From positions 682,001 to 746,000 of the forward strand of contig CAVRJC010000012.1 of assembly GCA_963721435.1 (NCBI GenBank): a stretch of 64,000 nt of DNA, written 5' to 3'. This DNA comes from CAVRJC01 sp963721435 (GTDB lineage: Bacteria; Actinomycetota; Acidimicrobiia; IMCC26256; DASPTH01). A model generated the notes under the pieces. The model ran no database searches and was not told the origin of the DNA. It saw only the letters and a list, made by a program, of their open reading frames with translations. This document shows, in pieces, positions 9,938-17,899 of the stretch; the stretch's first letter is position 1; each line of letters opens with the position of its first letter. The position numbers and the translations under genes are program-made.

Positions 9938-10521
9938 ATCGTCGGAGGCGCCGCAGGTGGGGTCAGGCCACACGCCGCGGCCGCCGCCCTGAACGCCGTG
10001 CGCTGCTCGTCGGTGGGCGGCGTCGGCCTGGTGCCGTCAGCCGGCCGCTGCGGCAGGGTGACGCCGTGGTCGGCGAGGCACTCCTTCTGCGCGTCGGTGA
10101 GCTGCGGGTGATCACCACGCGGGCCACCGAATCCGGGACCACCAGGACCGCGGACGGGGAGCCCACACGCCGCGGCCGCCGCCTTGAACGCCGTGCGCTG
10201 CTCGTCGGTGGGCGGCGTCGGCCTGGTGCCGTCAGCCGGCCGCTGCGGCAGGGTGACGCCGTGGTCGGCGAGGCACTGCTTCTGGTCGTCGGTGAGCGGC
10301 TGCCGGTGCGGGCGGATGGTCCCGTCGGGAGCAGCCGCGCCAGTGGCGGTGCCGGAGCCGGTGCCGGTGTCGTCGGCGGCACCGGCGAAGGTCCCGAAGC
10401 TGGCGACGGCCAATCCCGCCACGATCACGGTCCCGAGGATCACCCCCCAGGTCCGGACGGACCGGGCTTGGCCTGATCGTGACACGAAGGGGCGGGACCG
10501 GTGCTGCTTCGAGTCGTTCAC
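9934..10521 (-). CDS. Membrane-anchored or secreted protein with two 65-aa repeats
   Basis: I do not recognise a family. GTG at 10521 is preceded by AGGAG five bases upstream, better supported than the upstream in-frame start at 10569. The protein (about 195 aa) has a basic N-terminus, one hydrophobic segment (VILGTVIVAGLAVASFGTFAG) that is a signal peptide or anchor, a Gly/Thr/Ala linker, then two near-identical units of the form LTD-QK-CLADHGVTLPQRPADG followed by TPPTDEQRTAFKAAAAACG. Each unit has two cysteines, suggesting an extracytoplasmic disulfide or metal-binding module. It converges on the HD gene with a 4-bp overlap. Confidence 0.7.
   Translation of the reverse strand: MNDSKQHRSRPFVSRSGQARSVRTWGVILGTVIVAGLAVASFGTFAGAADDTGTGSGTATGAAAPDGTIRPHRQPLTDDQKQCLADHGVTLPQRPADGTRPTPPTDEQRTAFKAAAAACGLPVRGPGGPGFGGPRGDHPQLTDAQKECLADHGVTLPQRPADGTRPTPPTDEQRTAFRAAAAACGLTPPAAPPTI
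9969..10277. repeat. Direct duplication of a 114-bp segment, 195-bp period
   Basis: 9969-10082 and 10164-10277 differ at a single base over 114 bp. The period of 195 bp equals 65 codons, so the duplication stays in frame in the repeat protein. The near identity at synonymous sites implies a recent duplication or ongoing conversion. Confidence 0.9.
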
Positions 10522-10604
10522 GTGCGCTCCTGTCGATGCCTGCACTCTGGCTGAGCGGATCCTGACCAATCCCGCCTGAGAGGACTCTGAGTAGCCTCAC
10601 CGCC

Positions 10605-12101
10605 GTGCCGGGCTCGAACTTCGCTGCCGTCTGGGACGAGATCGCCCGAACCGCCCCCGATCGCACGGCACTGGCCGCCGAGGATCGGCGCGTCACGTGG
10701 GGGGAGCTCGCCGAGCGGGCCCGCCACTTGGCGTGGTACTTCCGCCACAGTGCGTCGTTGGCACCCGGGGACCGGGTCGCCATCGCGCTCGGGAACCGCC
10801 CGGAGTACCTCGAGGCGTTCTACGCCGCACTCAGCATCCGGTGCGTGCCGGTGAACGTCACCCCTCGGGCGACCGCCGACGAGCTCCGCTACGTCCTCGA
10901 CGACTCCGACGCGAAGATCGTGATCCACGAGGCGGAGTCGGTCAAGGCGATGCGCACGGCCGCCAAGCGGATCCCCAAGCGGTGGCGACCGCAGCTCCTC
11001 GAGGTCGGCGACGCGTACGAGCGGGCCCTCGCGACCGAGACGCCTCCGGGCGAATCGCCACCGCTCACGCCCGACGGCAGCGACCTCGTCTTCCTCTACA
11101 CCGGCACCGCCGGCGGCGGGCGGCCGGCCGCGGTGATGTGGCGCAACGACGACCTGTACCGCGGGCTCGTGGGCAAGCACGAAGGGATCGTCCTGCCGGT
11201 GGCGCCCCTGACACACAGCACCGGGCTGTTCAGCGCGATCGCGGCGCTCATCGAGGGCGGCACCGTCGTGCTCCTCGAGCCGCGCGCCAGCCCGGCGCTC
11301 GTGTGGGGAACCGTCGAGCGCGAGGGGGTCACGACGCTTGTCATCGTCGGCGACTCGGGGGCGCGGCCGCTGCTCGCCGCGCTCGACGCCGGTGCGGGCA
11401 CGTGGGATCTCTCGGCACTCGGCGCGATCACGTCGTCGGGTCAGGGGTTCAGTCCCGAGATCAGGCGTCGCCTCCTCACGCACCTACCGCACGTGGCAGT
11501 CGCCGATTCACTGCGGGCATCGGACGGGATGACCGAGCTCTCGGTGAGCGAGCACGTCGCGGTGCTCGGCGAAGAGACCATGCAGCCGGTGCTCCCGGGC
11601 AGCGGCGAAGTCGGGTTGCTCGCGATGACGGGCCTCATGCCCGTCGGCTACTGGAAGGACGCGGCGCGCACTGCGGCGACCTTCCGGGTCATCGACGGGA
11701 CGCGCTACGCCATTCGCGGCGACTACGCGACGGTCGAGGCCGACGGGACCGTGCGCCTCGGCCGCGGGAACGCGTCGATCAGCGCCGACGGCGCGCAGAT
11801 CGATCCCGACGACGTCGAACGGCAGCTGTCCAAGCACGCGAGCATCGAGGACTGCGTGGTCGTCGGGGTCCCCGACGACCGTTCCGGGGAGAGGATCGTC
11901 GCGCTCGTGGTCGTGGTCGAGAACCACTACCTCGACGAGGCGGAGCTCACCGCGTGGTGCCGCACGAAGCTCGGGAAGCACCAGGCGCCAGAGCGGTTCC
12001 TCTTCGTGGACACGCTGCACCGGACCGCGTCCGGCAAGGTGAACCACCCTCGACTCCGCGAGCTGGCGATGGAGATCCTCGAGCGGGAAGCTCTCGGGTA
12101 G
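10605..12101 (+). CDS. ANL superfamily AMP-dependent acyl-CoA synthetase/ligase-like protein
   Basis: A 498-aa adenylate-forming enzyme with N-terminal ITWGEL-like and GDRVAIALGNRPEYLEAFYA segments. It has a hinge-region GDYATVEADGTVRLGRGNASISADG segment (about 370-395, read in pieces), a C-terminal IEDCVVVGVPDDRSGERIVA and the TASGKVN lysine motif (about 480). The phosphate-binding loop is unusual: LYTGTAGGGRPAAVMW replaces the usual TSGTTGxPKG, losing the PKG lysine. It could activate a fatty or other carboxylic acid; the substrate cannot be called. The start is GTG, in a short divergent gap from the repeat-protein gene. Confidence 0.8.
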   Translation: MPGSNFAAVWDEIARTAPDRTALAAEDRRVTWGELAERARHLAWYFRHSASLAPGDRVAIALGNRPEYLEAFYAALSIRCVPVNVTPRATADELRYVLDDSDAKIVIHEAESVKAMRTAAKRIPKRWRPQLLEVGDAYERALATETPPGESPPLTPDGSDLVFLYTGTAGGGRPAAVMWRNDDLYRGLVGKHEGIVLPVAPLTHSTGLFSAIAALIEGGTVVLLEPRASPALVWGTVEREGVTTLVIVGDSGARPLLAALDAGAGTWDLSALGAITSSGQGFSPEIRRRLLTHLPHVAVADSLRASDGMTELSVSEHVAVLGEETMQPVLPGSGEVGLLAMTGLMPVGYWKDAARTAATFRVIDGTRYAIRGDYATVEADGTVRLGRGNASISADGAQIDPDDVERQLSKHASIEDCVVVGVPDDRSGERIVALVVVVENHYLDEAELTAWCRTKLGKHQAPERFLFVDTLHRTASGKVNHPRLRELAMEILEREALG

Positions 12102-12107
12102 CCGCCC

Positions 12108-13673
12108 TCACGCACCACGTGCGAGCGGAGCGCGCCACTGCACGCGCCCAACCGCATCCATGCCTTCGGCGGTGCGGGACGACGCGTGGGTGCGGTCACG
12201 CCCGGCGCGCTTCGCCTCGTACAGCGCGCCGTCGGCCGCGGCGACGAGCCGTTCCGCGTCGACCGCGTTGTCGGGCATGGTCGCCACGCCGACACTCAGT
12301 GTGACCGGCGCGTCGCTGACGTGTTGGGCGACCTCCGCCCGGACGCGGTCGGCGACGCCGCTCGCGTCGACCGCGTTGCAGCCCGGGAGGAGCACGACGA
12401 ACTCGTCACCGCCGTACCGCGCCGCGACGTCGAACGCCTTCGTGCTGCCCGCGACCGCGGCGCCGATCTCGCGCAGGACCGCGTCACCCGCGGGATGGCC
12501 GTACGTGTCGTTGATCTGCTTGAAGTGGTCGACGTCGAGGATGAGCAGGCTGAGGGGCGTGCCGAGCCGGCACGACCTCGCGGTCTCGCGCTCGAGCGAC
12601 TCCTCGAACAGCCGACGGTTCGCGAGCCCGGTGAGCCCGTCGCGCGTCGCGAGCCGCTCGACTTCGTCGAGGAGCGCGGCGTTGCGCAGCGCGAGCGCGG
12701 TGTGTATCGCCGATTGCGCGAACGCCTGCACCGTGAGCACGGGCATGCTCGCGTCGTCGGAGCCACCCCACTCCCCGACCGCGACACCGATGGTCTCGTC
12801 ATCGGCAGTGACCGGAGCAACGATCGCGTTGCAGGCCCCGGGGAGCACGGCGTCGAGCAGGTCGTCGTCGAGTGAGCGGACGAGGATCGGCGTGCCACGC
12901 TCCCATGTCTCCCACACGAGCGGAGCGGGGCCGTCGGACGTCTCCAACATGGTCACCGTCTCGCCGTCGTCGACCACGCCCTGCCACCGGTCGCCTCGGC
13001 GCACGAGCACCGCGGCGCGCGCGAACCCGAGCCGGCTGCACGAGTGGTGCACGAGCGCTTCCATGACCTCCTCGAAGCGGTGCGCCCGCTCGAGCTCGGT
13101 GCCGAGCTGCACGAGCGTCTCCAGCTGCGCGCCGCTGTGCCGGAGCGCGCGCTCGTTGACCGACGAGAAGATCGCGGCCGCGAACGCGAACAGCAGGAAG
13201 GTGGCGGCACTCACCAGCGCGACGCGATTCGTCACCGCGGCGTCGAAGTTCACCAGGTCGGCTTCGGCGGCCGCGTGCGCGAGGAGCAGCAGCAGCGCGC
13301 ACCAGATCGCGAGCTTGAGCCCGGTGCGGTACGACACGAGCACGGTGACGGCCATGACCTCGAGGAACACGAGGAACAGGAGCGGGCTCGCGTAGCCACC
13401 CGTCATCGCGACCGCGAGCGCGACGACGACGCCATCGACCAGCACCGTGCCCGACAGCAGCGCGGCGGCGCGCTCCGGAGTGCGCCGGCGCACGAGCTCG
13501 ACCGCGCCGGTCACGAGGACGTACGCGAGCGCCAGCGCGACCAGGCCGAACCGCGCGTCCCCGACGACGAGCGGGACGACCAGGATCGCGACGGCACCGA
13601 GCAGGCGCACGAGCTGCAGCACCGCCAGGCGGTCACTGCCCGCCGCCAGCGCCGAGGGTCGCTCGCGCGTCAT
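12108..13673 (-). CDS. Membrane diguanylate cyclase with GAF-like sensor
   Basis: A 521-aa protein: about six membrane helices in residues 15-170, a GAF-like region about 180-330 (LVQLGTELERAHRFEEVMEALV onward) and a C-terminal GGDEF domain. The active site reads RYGGDEFVVLLPG near 445, with LTGLANRR and FKQINDTYGHPAGD upstream, so it should make c-di-GMP from GTP. The product-inhibition I-site, normally RxxD nine residues before GGDEF, is KAFD here. Its GTG/ATG region overlaps the end of the preceding anchored-protein gene by 4 bp, implying translational coupling. Confidence 0.88.
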   Translation of the reverse strand: MTRERPSALAAGSDRLAVLQLVRLLGAVAILVVPLVVGDARFGLVALALAYVLVTGAVELVRRRTPERAAALLSGTVLVDGVVVALAVAMTGGYASPLLFLVFLEVMAVTVLVSYRTGLKLAIWCALLLLLAHAAAEADLVNFDAAVTNRVALVSAATFLLFAFAAAIFSSVNERALRHSGAQLETLVQLGTELERAHRFEEVMEALVHHSCSRLGFARAAVLVRRGDRWQGVVDDGETVTMLETSDGPAPLVWETWERGTPILVRSLDDDLLDAVLPGACNAIVAPVTADDETIGVAVGEWGGSDDASMPVLTVQAFAQSAIHTALALRNAALLDEVERLATRDGLTGLANRRLFEESLERETARSCRLGTPLSLLILDVDHFKQINDTYGHPAGDAVLREIGAAVAGSTKAFDVAARYGGDEFVVLLPGCNAVDASGVADRVRAEVAQHVSDAPVTLSVGVATMPDNAVDAERLVAAADGALYEAKRAGRDRTHASSRTAEGMDAVGRVQWRAPLARGA

Positions 13674-14545
13674 CGGAACCGCGCCCGATCCTGGCGGTCG
13701 GCCACCGCTTCGAGCCTCGGGTCCCCGCCGTCGACCCGTCCGTGGAGCGCGAGGAACAGCAGCACCAGGAGCACGAGCAGCACGACCAGCCCCTCGGTCG
13801 CGCTCGCGCGCACGACGGGCGGCGTCGCGCCGGTCACGGGACCCGCGCCTGAGGTCGGAGCCAACCCTGCCGCCACCTGGCTGTCGCCAGACGGGGCCGG
13901 AGTGGTGTCCGCGGCAGGCGGCGGGGCGTCGGGCGCCGCCGCGGGCGCCAAGGCTGACGCAGGCGCGGGCCCCGTGACCGGCGCGGACGCGGTGAGCTGC
14001 ACCGCCGGTACCGGAGAGGTCGGTCCGATCGAAGGAGTGCCCGTCGAAGCACTCCCGATCGGAGCAGTGGCAGCCGAGACGGGGGCGGGGGCCGACGCCT
14101 CACTGACCATCTCGCCCCCCTTCCCTCCCGGCTTGGTCGCGTGCGCCGACTTGGGCGGCCACGTGGACGGCGTGGTGTCGGGCTCGGTGTCGGACTCGGG
14201 CTCGGTGTCGGACTCGGGCGTGGTGTCGGGCTCGGGCGTGGTGCCGGGCTCGGGCGTGGTGTCGGGCTCGGGCTTGGCGCCAGGCTCGGGCGTGGTGCCG
14301 GGCTCGGGCTTGGTGCAGGGCTCGGGCTTGGTGCCCGGCTCGGGCCCGGCGGCGGTCGTGGACGGCGCCGCCGTCGTGGGGGCCGACGAGTGGGCCGCCG
14401 TCGGCGGCGCCGTCACGGGCTTCCTGGGGGCCGAGGACGCGGCACCACCCCAGGCCGGGAGCGCCAGCGCAACGAGCGCAACGAGCGCAACGAGCGCAAC
14501 GAGCGCAAGGCCTGCGAATCCACTCGCTGTACGCCGGTGCAGCAT
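13670..14545 (-). CDS. Proline/threonine-rich surface protein, membrane anchored
   Basis: A 291-aa low-complexity protein. A strong AGGAGG precedes ATG 14545. The signal peptide (residues 1-36) contains an (LVA)n run encoded by a 9-bp tandem repeat. Then comes a long stalk of TKPEPGT/TTPEPDT/ESDTEPE units (about 60-125), an Ala/Pro-rich linker and a C-terminal hydrophobic helix LVVLLVLLVLLFLALHG (about 253-270) with a short basic tail. This looks like a cell-envelope spacer or anchor. It is translationally coupled to the diguanylate cyclase, suggesting surface remodelling controlled together with c-di-GMP. No enzyme domain is visible. An 11-bp-arm inverted repeat lies just upstream. Confidence 0.75.
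   Translation of the reverse strand: MLHRRTASGFAGLALVALVALVALVALALPAWGGAASSAPRKPVTAPPTAAHSSAPTTAAPSTTAAGPEPGTKPEPCTKPEPGTTPEPGAKPEPDTTPEPGTTPEPDTTPESDTEPESDTEPDTTPSTWPPKSAHATKPGGKGGEMVSEASAPAPVSAATAPIGSASTGTPSIGPTSPVPAVQLTASAPVTGPAPASALAPAAAPDAPPPAADTTPAPSGDSQVAAGLAPTSGAGPVTGATPPVVRASATEGLVVLLVLLVLLFLALHGRVDGGDPRLEAVADRQDRARFR
14467..14502. repeat. 9-bp tandem repeat (GCGCAACGA)x4
   Basis: Four perfect units plus a partial fifth up to 14509. On the minus strand they encode LVA repeats in the signal-peptide core of the Pro/Thr-rich protein. Unit-number changes would keep the frame and change the hydrophobic core length. Confidence 0.9.
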
Positions 14546-14568
14546 GTTCCTCCTGCCAGGGTCGCTGC

Positions 14569-14604
14569 TTCACTCTGAGCGATCATACGACTACTCAGAG
14601 TGAA
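14569..14604. promoter_or_regulatory. Perfect 11-bp-arm inverted repeat upstream of the surface-protein/GGDEF operon
   Basis: TTCACTCTGAG and CTCAGAGTGAA are exact reverse complements separated by 14 bases, and lie 24-59 bp upstream of ATG 14545. There is no T-run and no gene ends here, so an operator for a dimeric regulator or a 5' leader hairpin is likelier than a terminator. The local AT content is higher than in the surroundings. Confidence 0.6.
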
Positions 14605-14741
14605 AGAGGTCACATTCGCGCCGCGATCGTCAAGAAATGTCGGCGAACGGCACCGCCCTTGACCGATCCTTCACCTCGACCTAGCTTTCGTTCCCTCAGC
14701 CGATTGTCGTTCTCTCAGTCGAACATAGGGGCGCACCGCCC

Positions 14742-14975
14742 GCCGACACGCTCGGCTTCCACACCGCGTGGGCCGTCGAGCACCAGGAGAGCCCGAACTT
14801 CTCGTTCCCGGAGCGCATCCAGACGCCGAAGCCGTACCAGGACCCACACCCGCCCTGCTGGCTCGCGGCGCACTGCGTGGCCAACGCCGGGCGCAACGGG
14901 CTCGGGCTCCTGGCGTTCGCGCCGCTCCACCCGGTCGAGAAGACGGCCAAGCAACTCGACACCTACCGGGACGCA
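14742..14975 (+). pseudogene. Internally deleted remnant of a luciferase-like monooxygenase
   Basis: In one frame this reads ADTLGFHTAWAVEHQ, then FPERIQTPKPYQDPHPPCW and GLGLLAFAPLHP. These match the intact downstream enzyme at ADKLGFNTTWHVEHH, FPRRLITPKPVQDPHPPCW and GLGLLSFSIMQP. The middle (about 110 codons) is deleted, there is no start, and similarity stops after LDTYRDA. It is a decayed paralogue left by a tandem duplication or by recombination between related genes. Confidence 0.75.
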
Positions 14976-15049
14976 CCGCGTCGACGCACGCGCCGCTGCG
15001 GCGATCTGACGTAGCTTCTCCGGACCAGGAGCCGACACTCGGGGGAACC

Positions 15050-16198
15050 GTGAAACTCGACCTGTTGTACGAGATCGACGTGCCGCGCCCGTGGGGCAAG
15101 CCCCACCCGTACGGCCAGCGTGAGGGCGAGCAGCGCGCCTACGCGGAGGCGCTCGAGCAGATCAAGCTCGCCGACAAGCTGGGCTTCAACACCACGTGGC
15201 ACGTCGAGCACCACTTCCGCGAGGGGCGCTCACACTGCCCGGCCCCCGAGGTGCTGATCGGCGCGCTGACGCAGTGCACCGAGAACCTGCGACTCGGCTT
15301 CGGCGTGACGCTGCTGCCGCACCCGTTCACACCGCCGATGCGCGTGGCCGAGAAGGTGGCGACCGCCGACATCCTGAGCAACGGGCGCGTCGAGTGGGGC
15401 ACCGGCCGGTCGACCCCGATGGAGCAGGCCGCGTTCGGCGTGCCGATTGCCGAGAGCCGCGACATGTGGCACGAGGCCATCGAGGCGATCGTGCTCATGT
15501 GGGAGGAGGAGTACTTCGAGTTCCACGGCAAGTACCTCGACTTCCCGCGTCGTCTGATCACGCCGAAGCCGGTGCAGGACCCGCACCCGCCCTGCTGGAT
15601 GGCCGCGACGAGCAAGGGCAGCGCCGCCGTCGCGGGCGGCCTCGGGCTCGGCCTGCTGTCCTTCTCGATCATGCAGCCGCTCGACGTGATGGCCGAGCAC
15701 ATCCGTGACTACCGCGCCGCAGCCGCCACCCCCACGCCGATCACTCGCGTCACCACCAACAAGGTTGCGGCGTACACGCTCGTGCACTGCGAGGAGTCGA
15801 TGGCGAAGTGCGAGGAGCACGGGATCTGGGACTCCGTGTGGTGGTGGTACAAGAACCTCGCCGAGTTCACCATCGAGTGGGAGTTCCCGAACCTGCCCCA
15901 GGAGGCCCGCGACGCGGCCTTCCCGCTCCTGAAGCGGCAGATGGAGGACGACTTCGATCCGAAGGAGTTCAGCGACGGCGACATGATCATCGTGGGCGAT
16001 CCCGATCGCTGTATCGAGAAGATGATGCACTACGCCAACCTCGGGGTCGATCAGCTCATCTGCTACGTGCAGTTCGGTCACCTCGAGCACGACTCGATCA
16101 TGAAGACCATCGAGCTGCTCGGGAAGGAAGTCATCCCGGTGCTCGAGAAGTACAACGTCCAGACCGAGGTGCACGTCGGCGACGGGGCGGGCGCATGA
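15050..16198 (+). CDS. LLM-class flavin-dependent oxidoreductase (luciferase-like monooxygenase)
   Basis: A 382-aa F420- or FMN-dependent monooxygenase of the bacterial luciferase superfamily. It has the TIM-barrel signatures ADKLGFNTTWHVEHH (about residues 41-55), LRLGFGVTLLPHPF (about 82-95), SNGRVEWGTGRS (about 113-124) and a C-terminal IIVGDPDRCIEKMMHYANLGVDQ. It oxidises an unknown organic substrate. GTG 15050 gives the natural N-terminus VKLDLLYEID. It overlaps the SDR gene (ATGA) and begins an operon with an IclR regulator, which suggests inducible catabolism of a small molecule. Confidence 0.88.
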   Translation: MKLDLLYEIDVPRPWGKPHPYGQREGEQRAYAEALEQIKLADKLGFNTTWHVEHHFREGRSHCPAPEVLIGALTQCTENLRLGFGVTLLPHPFTPPMRVAEKVATADILSNGRVEWGTGRSTPMEQAAFGVPIAESRDMWHEAIEAIVLMWEEEYFEFHGKYLDFPRRLITPKPVQDPHPPCWMAATSKGSAAVAGGLGLGLLSFSIMQPLDVMAEHIRDYRAAAATPTPITRVTTNKVAAYTLVHCEESMAKCEEHGIWDSVWWWYKNLAEFTIEWEFPNLPQEARDAAFPLLKRQMEDDFDPKEFSDGDMIIVGDPDRCIEKMMHYANLGVDQLICYVQFGHLEHDSIMKTIELLGKEVIPVLEKYNVQTEVHVGDGAGA

Positions 16199-16995
16199 CC
16201 CGCAGCGACAACACGCCCGTCCCCGACTACCAGTCGCTCCTCCGGCTCGACGGCCGGCGCTTCGTGCTCATCGGCGCGGGGCAGGGCATCGGCCGGCAGG
16301 CCGCGCACGCGCTCGCCGGAGCCGGCGCGCGCGTGTTCTGCGTCGACGTCGACGAAGGCCTCGCGCACGACATCGCGGAGGAGGTCGACGGCATCCCGTG
16401 GAGCGGCGATGCGACGAACCGCGACGAGGTCGAGCGCATGTTCGCGGACGCCACCGCGGCGCTCGGCGGCCTCGACGGCGTCGTCGACATCGTGGGGATT
16501 GCGCGGTTTGTCGACCTCGGGGACATCACCGACGAAGACTGGGACTGGTTCATGTCGATGAACCTCCGCCACGCGTTCCTTGCGCTGCAGATCGGCTCGC
16601 GTGCGATGACCGACGGCGGCGTGTTCGTCTTCGTGACGTCGGCGTCGGGGCTCACCTCGGCTCCGCGCCACGCGCCGTACGGCGCCGCCAAGGCCGGGCT
16701 CATGTCGTTGGTGCGCACATCGGCCGTCGAGCTGGGGCCCAGGGGGATCCGCGTCAACTCGGTGTCGCCGGGTGTCGTGTGGACGCCGAGGGTCAGCAGC
16801 CAGCTCGGCGATGCGGGCAAGACCAGCCAGTCGCAGAACGCTCCACTCGGCGACGTCGCGTACCCGTCCGACATCGCCGCGGGCCTGTTGTTCTTCGCCT
16901 CCGACCTGTCACGCTTCATCACCGGGCAGACACTGTCGATCGACGGCGGCGTGTCGGCCAAGTTCCCCTTCGGCAGCGGACTCCACGAACGCTGA
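16195..16995 (+). CDS. SDR family NAD(P)-dependent oxidoreductase
   Basis: A 266-aa classical short-chain dehydrogenase/reductase. The dinucleotide loop is GAGQGIG (residues 23-29), the acidic FCVDVDE end of β2 suggests NAD preference, the catalytic serine lies in VTSASGL (about 142) and the catalytic YGAAK (Tyr about 155, Lys about 159). The C-terminus ITGQTLSIDGGVSA is canonical. It is a likely partner of the upstream monooxygenase, oxidising or reducing an alcohol or ketone intermediate. The ATG overlaps the upstream stop and its own TGA overlaps the IclR start. Confidence 0.88.
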   Translation: MTRSDNTPVPDYQSLLRLDGRRFVLIGAGQGIGRQAAHALAGAGARVFCVDVDEGLAHDIAEEVDGIPWSGDATNRDEVERMFADATAALGGLDGVVDIVGIARFVDLGDITDEDWDWFMSMNLRHAFLALQIGSRAMTDGGVFVFVTSASGLTSAPRHAPYGAAKAGLMSLVRTSAVELGPRGIRVNSVSPGVVWTPRVSSQLGDAGKTSQSQNAPLGDVAYPSDIAAGLLFFASDLSRFITGQTLSIDGGVSAKFPFGSGLHER

Positions 16996-17891
16996 TGGCG
17001 GGGTCCGCGCCCGCGGTCGCGCGCACAGTGGCACTGCTCGACTTCCTCGCCGCGCGCCCGACCGAGGCGTTCAGCCTGTCAGAGCTCGCGCGGCGCCTCG
17101 ATCTCAACAAGTCGACGACGCACGCGATGCTCACCACGCTCACCGACGCGGGCTACGTCGCGCGGCATCCGGTCGAGAAGTCGTACACGCTCGGCCCCGC
17201 GCTCGTCGCGATCGGTGAGGCCGCGGCGGCGGCACCCAGCATCGACATCACCCAGTACGCGCGCGACGAGATGCGGGCGATGGCCGACGAGTTCGGCGTG
17301 CAGTGCGTGGCCAGCCGGATCATCGGCACGGAGATCGTGATCATCGCCCACACCGGCACTCGCGAGCCGCTGGGACAGACCCTCTCGGTCGGGAACCGGC
17401 TGCCGTTCGTGCCACCGCTCGGCACCGTGTTCGTGGCGTGGTCGTCAGCACCCGAGATCGACGCGTGGTTGCGACGCCTCGGGCCGAGCGCGCAGAAATC
17501 CGAGCTCGCCCGCTACCGGCAGGCGGTGGCGGCGGTGCGCGAGCGCGGCTTCTCCATCGGTCTCGAGGCTGATGCGCGCCGGCGCCTCGGCCGCGCGGCC
17601 GCCGAGCGCGATCCCGACGTCGAGGACATCGTCGAGGAGCTCGGGCACGAGGAGTACATCCTGCTGGAGCTCGAGCGGTCGGGGTCGTACCAGTTGAGCC
17701 TGGTCGCCGCGCCGGTCTTCGGCCCCGACGGCGCCGTCGTGATGGCCATCGCGATGTTCGGGTTCCGCAGCCCGCTCGACGCGGTCGAGCTCACGCGCGC
17801 GGGCAACCGCGTCGTCGCCGCGACCCGCGCCGTCACCGACGCGACGCACGGCCGAGAGCCTGACGTGGCCGGAGCCCGACGCGCGAGTTGA
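16995..17891 (+). CDS. IclR-family transcriptional regulator
   Basis: A 298-aa protein with an N-terminal winged helix-turn-helix (VARTVALLDFLAARP, then FSLSELARRLDLNKSTTHAMLTTL, residues about 8-50) and a C-terminal IclR effector-binding domain (about 80-280, including GNRLPFVPPLGTVFVAW and YQLSLVAAPVF). It is the third gene of the monooxygenase-SDR operon with overlapping TGATG, so it probably controls its own operon in response to the substrate. Confidence 0.9.
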   Translation: MAGSAPAVARTVALLDFLAARPTEAFSLSELARRLDLNKSTTHAMLTTLTDAGYVARHPVEKSYTLGPALVAIGEAAAAAPSIDITQYARDEMRAMADEFGVQCVASRIIGTEIVIIAHTGTREPLGQTLSVGNRLPFVPPLGTVFVAWSSAPEIDAWLRRLGPSAQKSELARYRQAVAAVRERGFSIGLEADARRRLGRAAAERDPDVEDIVEELGHEEYILLELERSGSYQLSLVAAPVFGPDGAVVMAIAMFGFRSPLDAVELTRAGNRVVAATRAVTDATHGREPDVAGARRAS

Positions 17892-17899
17892 ATGGCGGC

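Larger units (their letters stand above)
14546..15049. other. 504-bp stretch without an intact gene
   Basis: Holds the inverted repeat 14569-14604, a roughly 130-bp stretch with spaced CTCAGCCGA/CTCAGTCGA copies at about 14696 and 14716, the decayed monooxygenase fragment 14742-14975, and the leader of the intact monooxygenase with a GGGGGAA ribosome-binding-like run just before GTG 15050. It probably contains divergent promoters, but I cannot assign -10/-35 boxes. Confidence 0.6.

Noticed and set aside
14177..14345. Regular repeats that could be a CRISPR array
   Set aside because: The units are 12-18 bp, contiguous without spacers and translate to TPEP-type protein repeats.
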